Origin: Spirochaetaceae bacterium
Lineage (GTDB): Bacteria; Spirochaetota; Spirochaetia; Treponematales; Breznakiellaceae
Reading direction: 5' to 3'
NCBI GenBank assembly: GCA_031255115.1
Contig: JAIRTD010000094.1
Span: forward strand, 1 to 9,838
DNA length: 9,838 nt
The position numbers and the translations under genes are program-made. Position 1 is the first letter of the stretch, and every line of letters begins with the position of its first letter. This document shows, in pieces, positions 1 through 5,891 of the stretch. Below the pieces are notes generated by a model. The model saw nothing but the letters and a program-made list of their open reading frames with translations, made no database searches and had not been told where the DNA came from.

Positions 1-153
1 AGGCTTACATTACAGGGTTTTACTCCCGCAATCACCGAAAGAGCGGTAAACGGAAACCAATATTGGGCGGTAACCATAGCGCCGGGCAGCGATTACAACC
101 ATACCATACTGCGCCTTAAAGACGCGGGCTTTGAGTCTTTTCCGGTGTTTTGA
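1..153 (+). CDS. C-terminal end of a SPOR-domain protein (partial)
   Basis: Frame 1 is open from the window edge to TGA at 151-153, giving the last 50 residues of a gene that starts outside the window. The end reads YWAVTIAPGSDYNHTILRL followed by KDAGFESFPVF. This fits the last strand and helix of a SPOR domain, where an aromatic strand is followed by a helix ending in an 'L..AGF' turn and a final strand. SPOR domains bind denuded glycan strands in septal peptidoglycan and often close RlpA-type lytic transglycosylases, division proteins or lipoproteins. The catalytic part is not visible, so RlpA is only one possibility. The gene converges on the pallilysin-like gene with only 28 bases between the two stops. 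The SPOR call rests on a short stretch and is moderate; that it is coding is likely. Confidence 0.6.
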   Translation, partial: RLTLQGFTPAITERAVNGNQYWAVTIAPGSDYNHTILRLKDAGFESFPVF

Positions 154-166
154 ATCTAACGTGTAA

Positions 167-180
167 AAAACCGGCGTTTT
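167..180. terminator. Weak bidirectional terminator candidate between convergent genes
   Basis: AAAACCGGCGTTTT can fold as a 5-bp AAAAC/GTTTT stem with a CGGC loop. It lies between the two convergent stop codons, with a T-run on each strand (longer on the minus strand). The stem has only one G-C pair, so it is weak; its position is the main support. Confidence 0.3.
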
Positions 181-181
181 C

Positions 182-1798
182 CTAAGCCTCGGGGTTTAAG
201 GTCATGGAAATAGCCGCTTCGTGGAGTTCCTGTATGCCCCTGGTACTCAGGCGTACCCGAACCAGGGTAAGTTCAGCAGGCAGAAGGCGGTCTTGAGACG
301 GGTCCCCTTGTTGTTCCGTTGTTCCCTGTCCGCCCGCGCCTTGTCCGTTCCCCGATGTTCCTTGTCCGCCGCCGGTAGTTTTGCCCCAATTGACCCGGTA
401 CACGATCCGTTCTGTTCCGGATTCGGGCCTGAGTTCGAGGAGTTCGGTGTCGCCAAGCATAAAGAAGGCGTAGCGTCCCTTTTGGACGGAATTACCCGAA
501 TCAAGGCTGTAGTCGCCGGTCAGGGTAAAGGTCATGGCGCCTATATAGCCTGAATATACCGAATCAATATACGGATGCGATTCCAGGGAAGCCATGTTGT
601 TTTCGCGCCGCAGTTCCGCCGTTCCGGCCTTCCGGTAGGAACCATTCCAGGGGTCGCTGACTCCTATTTTAATCCTTACGTCTTCCACAACCCTGAGCCG
701 TATGGCTTCCAGAGATTCAAGATCGACCTCCAGAAAACGGGTCAGGGTAACTACCGAAACATTCTGGCTCGAAATATACAGGCCGTAACGGGTGGGGGTG
801 GAGTTGCGCCAGGAAAACACCTGCTGCATCTCGTCGCCAAAGAATATTATTTCCCTGTTTGCCGGATCAAAATAAATATACTGTCTCTGGTCCAGGGTTC
901 CGTCGTTGTTTACGTGGTACCACAGGCCGTCGATAAAATCCTCGAATTTTGCCGCCGAACCAGAGAGGAGTTCCCTGAGCAGGCGCTGTTCTATCTGCGC
1001 TCCGGGTATACGGACGGTACGCTGGCGCTCGTACAGGGCGCTGGTCTGGTTATAGGCGTAGACGGTTTCGATCTGGTCCATCAAATTGGAAGAATCATGG
1101 TCCCTGCCATAGGCGGTTATGGTAAAGGGTTCGCCCCGGGTATAGCCGAGCTGATATGCCGTGGTCCTTTCGATCTCCCGTATGCCTATGGAACCGTCAA
1201 CCTGTATTTCCGCTATGATGCGGAAGGGCTCTTCCGATACGTTCCGGGCGGTCCGGGGCGTGGCGGTTTTTTTCTGCAAAACCGTAAGGGTTTGTTCCCC
1301 GGCGTTGTTCATGCCCATGACGGCCAGGCATATACTCCGGTCGCCTATCATATCAAGGGTGTAAAGGTTCAGCGTGCCCTGCCGGGTTATGGGGGTGGGA
1401 AAATCCCAGACCCGCCTGTATCCCCCAAGTTCATCGTCAAAATCCACATAGATTATGTAAATCGGGCCGTCAATTTCGCTGGGCCTGCGGTAGGCCACGA
1501 TCTGTTCATCCAGGGGATCGCCGTCAAAATTCTGGGTAAGCACCGAAACCAGGCTTTCTCCCTCTTTAAGGGCGATTTTGGACAGCACGTCATCTTCGTA
1601 GGCCATGCGTTCCGCGCTGCCGCCGGCAGGGTATACCTCGCCGGACACCGGCGCCAGGGGGACAATGATACGGCTCTGCCGCGCTTCGGTCTCTTTTTCC
1701 GCAAAGGGCAGGCGGGGAAGGACAAGGAGGCCCGCAATAACAAAGAGGGCAAGGGTAAACGCCACAAAGGTAATAAGTCTAAAAGTTCTGGCAATCAT
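182..1798 (-). CDS. Membrane-anchored pallilysin-like (Tp0751 family) protein
   Basis: This encodes 538 residues. Residues 1-31 form a basic start plus one hydrophobic segment (FVAFTLALFVIAGLLVL) without a lipobox cysteine, so a membrane anchor facing the periplasm is more likely than a lipoprotein. Residues about 85-330 hold repeated beta-type Asp/Gly segments (NFDGDPLDEQI, DMIGDRSICL, HVNNDGTLDQ) resembling FG-GAP/propeller-like repeats. Residues about 380-538 resemble the pallilysin beta-barrel (lipocalin-like) domain, interrupted at 477-496 by a Gly/Gln/Thr-rich low-complexity insert. T. pallidum pallilysin is a much shorter (about 237 aa) adhesin/protease, described as using an HEXXH motif. 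No HEXXH occurs here; the nearest match is HEAAI at 526-530. The family call rests on the neighbouring vWA and cfpA genes and on domain style. The ATG overlaps the stop of the upstream DHH gene (ATGA) and has no Shine-Dalgarno of its own, so translational coupling is likely. Confidence 0.65.
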   Translation of the reverse strand: MIARTFRLITFVAFTLALFVIAGLLVLPRLPFAEKETEARQSRIIVPLAPVSGEVYPAGGSAERMAYEDDVLSKIALKEGESLVSVLTQNFDGDPLDEQIVAYRRPSEIDGPIYIIYVDFDDELGGYRRVWDFPTPITRQGTLNLYTLDMIGDRSICLAVMGMNNAGEQTLTVLQKKTATPRTARNVSEEPFRIIAEIQVDGSIGIREIERTTAYQLGYTRGEPFTITAYGRDHDSSNLMDQIETVYAYNQTSALYERQRTVRIPGAQIEQRLLRELLSGSAAKFEDFIDGLWYHVNNDGTLDQRQYIYFDPANREIIFFGDEMQQVFSWRNSTPTRYGLYISSQNVSVVTLTRFLEVDLESLEAIRLRVVEDVRIKIGVSDPWNGSYRKAGTAELRRENNMASLESHPYIDSVYSGYIGAMTFTLTGDYSLDSGNSVQKGRYAFFMLGDTELLELRPESGTERIVYRVNWGKTTGGGQGTSGNGQGAGGQGTTEQQGDPSQDRLLPAELTLVRVRLSTRGIQELHEAAISMTLNPEA

Positions 1799-2775
1799 AG
1801 TTTGCTTAGGGTAAGTTCCACCATATTGAGCACCTGCTTGAGCGTTTCTTCTATTCCGAACTTGCTCTTAAAACCCGCCGCCGTGGCGTGGCCGCCGCCG
1901 TTAAAACTCTGGGCGATTTTTGACACGTTTACCTGCCCTTTTGAACGGAGCGAACAGCGCACCAGGCCTTCTTCGTTCTCCTTAATCAAAAGCGAAACCA
2001 GGATTTCCCGGCTCCGCAGGGGGAGGTTGATAAAATTTTCGGCGTCCTCAAAGTTCGCCCCGGTTGAACTGAGGTCCTCTTTGCGGAGTATCTGCACGGC
2101 GAGCCGGCCCCCGGCATGAAAGCTCAGGGTGGAGAGCACCTGTTTTTGCAGTAAAAGCGCTCCGGCGGACGAACTTTCATACAGGGCCTGATAGGTATCG
2201 TAGGGCCTTGCCCCGGCGTTTATGAGCTTTGCCGCGGCAAGAAAGGTTGACTCTGAGGTTTTTGTATACGCGAAGGACCCGGTATCGTACACTATACCGG
2301 CAAAGGCCGCCGAAGCGGCTTCCTTGTCGGGGCTGACCTTAAAATGGCTGCCTATTTGGAGCACCATCTCGGAGGTCGAAGCCGCCGCGGGGTCCACATA
2401 GCCGTCCAGCTTTGACAGGGGATTAAGCTCATGGTGGTCGATTATGAGCACTCCCTTGGCGTGGGGCAGCGCTTCTTCCGCTATTTTCCCGATATTGTAC
2501 TCATCGGAAGTATCAAGCATGATAAAGGCCGATTCCCGGGCAAATTCCGAGTGTTTCTCCCTGTCCCATACTTCTATGGGGTTTTGGGAGGCAAGCATAA
2601 AACGAAAACGCTCTGGAACAGGGCTGTCATGGATAATTTTAACGGTTTTTCCGATTTTTTCCAAAATATTCCGCAGTAACAGTTCGGCGCCTATACCGTC
2701 CGCGTCGGCCCCGTCGTGGGTAGTCAATAAAAAGAAAGGATATTTTTGTATAAAATCCAGGGCTTTCTGCATCAT
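1795..2775 (-). CDS. nrnA: NrnA-type DHH/DHHA1 phosphoesterase (nano-RNase/pAp phosphatase)
   Basis: This 326-residue protein matches the usual NrnA length. All DHH-family metal motifs are visible: H20 with D24 and D26 (THDGADADGIGA), D88 (MLDTSDE), D113-H114-H115 (IIDHHEL) and D164 (IVYDTGSF). The DHHA1 substrate domain ends in GGGHATAAGF at 293-302. Members are cytoplasmic, Mn-dependent enzymes that remove nucleotides from very short RNAs; several also dephosphorylate 3'-phosphoadenosine 5'-phosphate, and some relatives cleave cyclic dinucleotide products. Which substrate is used here cannot be read from sequence. The gene starts 21 bases after the vWA gene and overlaps the pallilysin-like gene by 4 bases, so it is the middle gene of an operon otherwise coding for exported proteins. 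Two adjacent ATGs (2775 and 2772) are possible starts; GGAACG just upstream is a weak ribosome site that suits the second slightly better. Confidence 0.88.
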   Translation of the reverse strand: MMQKALDFIQKYPFFLLTTHDGADADGIGAELLLRNILEKIGKTVKIIHDSPVPERFRFMLASQNPIEVWDREKHSEFARESAFIMLDTSDEYNIGKIAEEALPHAKGVLIIDHHELNPLSKLDGYVDPAAASTSEMVLQIGSHFKVSPDKEAASAAFAGIVYDTGSFAYTKTSESTFLAAAKLINAGARPYDTYQALYESSSAGALLLQKQVLSTLSFHAGGRLAVQILRKEDLSSTGANFEDAENFINLPLRSREILVSLLIKENEEGLVRCSLRSKGQVNVSKIAQSFNGGGHATAAGFKSKFGIEETLKQVLNMVELTLSKL

Positions 2776-2796
2776 CGTTCCAAATTATAGATGAAA

Positions 2797-3342
2797 CTAA
2801 CGGTTCATGTAAGATGCCGCCGCGCTTCCCGCGCGGGAATCTACCCCCAGGCCTACGGTGATTATCTTCCACCCCGAAAAACTATCGGTTCTTGAATATT
2901 TTAGCAGTTCGGCCACATCGCCGGCCTGGGAAACCCCCATGCCCGCCCCGCCGATAAGAAGGGTATAGGCTATGCGTCCCGCCGCGCCGCGCCGGGCAGC
3001 GGCCCTCAAAGCCGCCGCGTAGTTTGGCTCCCCCCTGCCGCCGGGTATATTCCGGACCAGATTTTTTGCTTCGGTTTTCTGTTCTTCCCCGGAAATGGCC
3101 TTGTTAAAGAGAATTTCAGGCCCCCTGGGAGAACAAATCACCAAATAGTCCCCGTTTTGCAGCACCCGGTCTATGATTGTATCGCAAAGCCACTGCGCCG
3201 CCTCGGCCCGGCTTGAGCTGTTCAGGGTTGATTCGTCAAAAATGACATATACGTCAATAGCCCTGTTTCTCTGGTCCGCTCCGAATACCGGAAGGGAGCA
3301 GAGCAGAAGTACCGCCAAAAAGACCTGTTTTCCAAATGCCAT
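2797..3342 (-). CDS. Secreted vWA-like protein (TP0750-type)
   Basis: I chose the ATG at 3342, which gives 181 residues. It has a G-rich site (GGGGA, 5 bases upstream), while the ATG at 3354, which would add four residues, has none. The start MAFGKQVFLAVLLLCS then LPVFGA reads as a signal peptide with likely cleavage after FGA. The mature part follows a von Willebrand A pattern: strand AIDVYVIFD, a mid-domain GGRGEPNYAAALRAA helix region, strand YTLLIGG and strand KIITVGLG. The metal-site motif, normally DxSxS, is D-E-S-T-L here, so one serine is missing. In T. pallidum the adjacent TP0750 is a vWA protein reported to act with pallilysin in fibrinolysis; this gene lies in the same block. It is first in the minus-strand operon. 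The domain is compact (about 155 residues). Fold confidence is moderate; activity is unknown. Confidence 0.72.
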   Translation of the reverse strand: MAFGKQVFLAVLLLCSLPVFGADQRNRAIDVYVIFDESTLNSSSRAEAAQWLCDTIIDRVLQNGDYLVICSPRGPEILFNKAISGEEQKTEAKNLVRNIPGGRGEPNYAAALRAAARRGAAGRIAYTLLIGGAGMGVSQAGDVAELLKYSRTDSFSGWKIITVGLGVDSRAGSAAASYMNR

Positions 3343-3364
3343 GATAATCCCCATTTTTCAGTGT

Positions 3365-3392
3365 ATCATAGTTTACCATAGTTTGGTTAAAA
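3365..3392 (-). promoter_or_regulatory. Possible promoter of the vWA operon
   Basis: On the minus strand TTTTAA (3392-3387) is followed after 16 bases by TATGAT (3370-3365). Transcription would start near 3358 and leave a leader of only about 15 bases before the ATG at 3342, still including its GGGGA site. The -35 is poor. The -10 lies in a 10-base-spaced tandem repeat (CATAGTTT twice), which could also be an operator. Confidence 0.3.
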
Positions 3393-3584
3393 AAAATACT
3401 TTAATCAAGCTCGTTTTATCGAACCGGCGCTTCACACCGGCCGGATTTTGAGAATAGCTCTGTCAATAAGCCTTGTTCTTCCGGTATGGGGGGCGTTTTA
3501 TTGCCGGGTAAAGGCCGTATTGCGTAAAAAATCCCCCAAAAGCAGAAAAAAGGCCCGATTTTTTCCGAACAGGCCGCAGCGGAC

Positions 3585-3646
3585 AAAAAAAACGTTTTTT
3601 TGTGGAAAATTTAAGTTTTTGTAAAAAACCGCTAAAAACGAAAAAA
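3585..3646. promoter_or_regulatory. Phased A/T tracts (likely curved DNA) upstream of cfpA
   Basis: Seven A or T runs of 4-8 bases are centred near 3588, 3598, 3607, 3618, 3625, 3636 and 3643. Most steps are about 9.5-10.5 bases, close to one helical turn. The first two form a perfect 16-base palindrome A7-CG-T7 (3586-3601). Such arrays bend DNA, and those next to the -35 can act as UP elements for RNA polymerase alpha subunits. Confidence 0.5.
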
Positions 3647-3650
3647 GGGC

Positions 3651-3680
3651 TTTACATTTGATTCAAGATATTGGTATGAT
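3651..3680 (+). promoter_or_regulatory. cfpA promoter (extended -10, sigma-70 type)
   Basis: The -35 TTTACA (3651-3656) and -10 TATGAT (3675-3680) are 18 bases apart. TGG just before the -10 supplies the extended -10 TGn. Predicted start is near 3687, giving a leader of about 54 bases that ends in a strong ribosome site AAGGAG (3728-3733), 7 bases before the cfpA ATG. Strong promoter elements plus A-tracts upstream fit an abundant structural protein. Confidence 0.72.
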
Positions 3681-3740
3681 GGAAAGGAATTGTTACAATA
3701 ACAATCAGAGGAAACAAAATATTTTTTAAGGAGACAGGAT

Positions 3741-5693
3741 ATGGGAGCCATTGACCTGCCCAAGAGCCCAAATGTTTTTCATCCGGAAAAACCAAGTGCC
3801 GTAGGTTCGCGGAATTCGTTAGCTCAGGAATACCGGGATCAACAAAAAGAAGTTAATCAACTTCTCGAGGAAGAAACCAACAAGGTTCTTCACCACCTAA
3901 CCTCTCGCCTGCCTAAAGACGCTCTGGAACGTCTTGACATTATGGGCGGCGTTAAAGAAAAGCTGTACAACTATTTTAACCAGAACTACCAGAATATGTT
4001 CAATCGTTACATTGTAACGACTGAAGATGAAATGGTTAAAAAAGTCCGTAACTTTATCGATGGCGAGGAAACCAAGGTTCTCGCCCGGTACACCCCCAAA
4101 GAGGTGGCGGATCTCCTTGATCAGGTTGGCGGCGCTGACAAGTTCAACACCGGCGAAATCGAAAAATCCATGGTCAATATGTACGGCCACCTGCAGGGAC
4201 ACATTCAGCGGGGCGTCAATGATCTGGAAAACCTTACCAACAGCCTGCTCAGGCAGAAAACCGACACAGGCGCCTTTATTCGCGGCGAAAACGCCTATTC
4301 AATTGTTAAGTGCGCGTTTAAGGACAACCTTGTAAAGCCCAAGACGGTAACGGATGTTAAACTTTCGGTAAACATCCTCGATTCGGAACTGATCAGCCCG
4401 ATTTTCCACTATCAGTCCACCGTAGCCTTCCTCATCAAGGACCTTCTTTCCAAGTTTATCATTGACGCGCTGGACAAGGAAATCGAAAAAATCAAGGACC
4501 AGAGGATTGACCAGGGCCTTGAGGAACTTTCGGACAGCGAAATCATCTTCAAAAAGATGAACAAGATCGAAGATTACACCGATGACAAGATCGACGATCC
4601 CAAATCAAAGCGCTACAACATTCTGGCCAAGAGCCTCATGGACAAGATCCAGGACCTCAGGGCCGAAATCGACCCCGAAAATTTCGATCAGCTCAATGTG
4701 CGGGAAAACCTCAAAAAGATCGTGGATATGGAAAATATCCGCAACCGGGGCTTTAATACCGCCATCAACTCGATTACTTCCATATTGGACACCTCCAAGA
4801 TGGGCTATCAGTACATCGAAAACCTCAAAAACGCCCGCGAACTGGTAATCCGGGAATACGAGGATACTGATCCGGCCAATCTTCCCGACGAGCGCTATTC
4901 CATCACCATGCGCTATTTTGACAATGCCCAGCTTATCGAAGACCGCAAGGCCTACGATGTGCAGATGCGGAGCTTTGAGATCGAAGTGGCCCACCTCTGG
5001 GATATCCTGGAAGTGATCTACGAGAATTCCAAGCCCTTCTTCGGCATTACCGACTATAAAGATCTGGCCGAAAAGAACAAGAAACGTATCCGCAAGCAAA
5101 TAAAGGAAAAAACCGGCGAGCCCATGTACGAGGATATCGACAAGGCCTGGGATGAAATTTCCTTTGTAAAATCCGCGGATACCGAAGTGGAACGCATGAA
5201 CCGGACCTATCTGTACGAAAAAGACCGGATTCGGCACCGCATCGTGCTTATGCGCGACAGAATGAAGAAAATGTACGACTACCAATACCCCATCGAAAGG
5301 CGGGTCATGGAAGACCGGCTTGCCTTCCTCGAAAAAGAGTATTATCGCTTTGACTACATGATCAATCCCTATCATATCCAGCCCGGCCTCCTCCTTGATG
5401 TGGATATCACCTCCATCAAGCGGAAGAAGGCTACTCTGGACGCCATGGCCAACGTGCTTAACGAATTCCTCCACGGCGTATCCAAGGGATTCCAGGATGC
5501 CGCGTTTGCGTCCTTCAGCCGCCGCCGCTCAACGGTACGGCAGGATATTAACCAGTCCTTTGCCGATCTGCCCGACGAGAACGCGGCAGCGGGCGACAGC
5601 GGACAGGCTTACCTTGATATGCTCAACTCCGGTGGTTCAGCGGCCAGCGCCAGCGCGCCCGCCCTGGAAGCCCCGCAAAAAGCGGCAGGGTAA
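3741..5693 (+). CDS. cfpA: Cytoplasmic filament protein A (CfpA)
   Basis: This 650-residue, highly charged, mostly helical protein has no signal peptide. It matches my recollection of treponemal CfpA in its start ([20 protein letters not shown]), overall style and neighbours. CfpA polymerises into the ribbon of cytoplasmic filaments that runs along the inner membrane beneath the periplasmic flagella. In T. denticola its loss disturbs cell division and chromosome segregation. Long heptad-like helices fill most of residues 10-580; an Arg cluster FSRRR (592-596) is followed by an Ala/Ser/Pro-rich end. The start is fixed by AAGGAG 7 bases upstream. The frame stops at TAA 5691-5693, 144 bases before the terminator. 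The -1 frame stays open with native codon use to 5809, and the length I recall for T. pallidum CfpA is slightly greater (about 678), so the C-terminus may be cut by a one-base shift at AAAAA 5677-5681. Confidence 0.93.
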   Translation: MGAIDLPKSPNVFHPEKPSAVGSRNSLAQEYRDQQKEVNQLLEEETNKVLHHLTSRLPKDALERLDIMGGVKEKLYNYFNQNYQNMFNRYIVTTEDEMVKKVRNFIDGEETKVLARYTPKEVADLLDQVGGADKFNTGEIEKSMVNMYGHLQGHIQRGVNDLENLTNSLLRQKTDTGAFIRGENAYSIVKCAFKDNLVKPKTVTDVKLSVNILDSELISPIFHYQSTVAFLIKDLLSKFIIDALDKEIEKIKDQRIDQGLEELSDSEIIFKKMNKIEDYTDDKIDDPKSKRYNILAKSLMDKIQDLRAEIDPENFDQLNVRENLKKIVDMENIRNRGFNTAINSITSILDTSKMGYQYIENLKNARELVIREYEDTDPANLPDERYSITMRYFDNAQLIEDRKAYDVQMRSFEIEVAHLWDILEVIYENSKPFFGITDYKDLAEKNKKRIRKQIKEKTGEPMYEDIDKAWDEISFVKSADTEVERMNRTYLYEKDRIRHRIVLMRDRMKKMYDYQYPIERRVMEDRLAFLEKEYYRFDYMINPYHIQPGLLLDVDITSIKRKKATLDAMANVLNEFLHGVSKGFQDAAFASFSRRRSTVRQDINQSFADLPDENAAAGDSGQAYLDMLNSGGSAASASAPALEAPQKAAG

Positions 5694-5809
5694 AGGCCGG
5701 TGTCGTTGATGCCAAACCCGGCAGGGGCCGGAAAGCCGGCGCCAAATCCGGCAGAGGCAGAAAACCCGGTTCAGGACGCCGCGGCGGCGGGGCCCTCAGG
5801 GAAATCTAA
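5681..5809 (+). other. Out-of-frame basic Gly/Lys/Arg tail of CfpA (-1 frame)
   Basis: After AAA at 5679-5681 of cfpA, stepping back one base gives a frame of 42 codons that ends in TAA TAA (5807-5812). It reads [18 protein letters not shown], then AGAKSGRGRKPGSGRRGGG, then ALREI. Codons are those favoured in the neighbours (GGC, GCC, CCC, AAA), whereas the cfpA frame in this stretch uses GCA, CCA and CCG. The join would make CfpA about 689 residues. GRGRK occurs twice and resembles an AT-hook or RGG-type nucleic-acid-binding tail. Possible causes are a lost A in the A5 run (mutation or sequencing error), polymerase slippage, or -1 ribosomal slippage. There is no start codon with a ribosome site for an independent gene. 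Confidence 0.6.
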
Positions 5810-5836
5810 TAAGTGTTAAGTTGTTTATGATCAAAG

Positions 5837-5873
5837 CGCCTGACCATTTCTTTGCAAGTGGTCAGGCGTTTTT
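5837..5873 (+). terminator. Rho-independent terminator after cfpA
   Basis: A perfect 10-bp stem CGCCTGACCA/TGGTCAGGCG (5837-5846 with 5859-5868) encloses a 12-base loop and is followed by TTTTT (5869-5873). It lies about 25 bases after the TAA TAA of the out-of-frame CfpA tail. It ends two bases before the AGGAGG ribosome site (5876-5881) of the next gene, so that gene must depend on read-through or on a start point at or inside the hairpin. Confidence 0.88.
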
Positions 5874-5891
5874 CTAGGAGGACAAAAATTT

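Larger units (their letters stand above)
3343..3740. other. Divergent intergenic control region
   Basis: About 400 bases separate the vWA gene (leftward) from cfpA (rightward). No credible gene is seen. From left to right it holds a tandem CATAGTTT repeat at 3367-3374 and 3377-3384, a GC-richer stretch at 3421-3520 with CCGG-rich short palindromes, and an 8-base inverted pair AAAAAATC/GATTTTTT (3525-3532 and 3557-3564). Phased A/T tracts follow at 3585-3646, then the cfpA promoter. A 13-codon ATG frame at 3486-3527 has no ribosome site and is not called. Confidence 0.75.

Noticed and set aside
575..2119. Plus-strand open frame of 514 codons opposite the pallilysin-like and DHH genes
   Set aside because: It lacks a ribosome site, crosses two convincing minus-strand genes, and its Gly/Pro/Phe/Arg-rich product resembles no family. 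It is the antisense shadow of codon-biased genes.
3486..3527. 13-codon ATG frame or leader peptide in the divergent region
   Set aside because: It lies far upstream of the cfpA promoter, lacks a ribosome site and has no linked attenuator.
3586..3601. A7-CG-T7 palindrome as a terminator
   Set aside because: The stem is almost all A-T with no loop and follows no gene in either direction; curved promoter DNA explains it better.
4605..5474. Minus-strand open frame of 289 codons opposite cfpA
   Set aside because: It is antisense to a clear CfpA reading frame, and the His/Val/Phe-rich product is typical of a shadow. There is no promoter or ribosome site.
5709..5818. Small ATG frame after cfpA (36 codons, Pro/Ala-rich)
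   Set aside because: It has no ribosome site, and its codons (CCG, GCA, CCA) are disfavoured here, while the overlapping -1 frame uses favoured codons. Read-through of the cfpA TAA would also be needed to join it.
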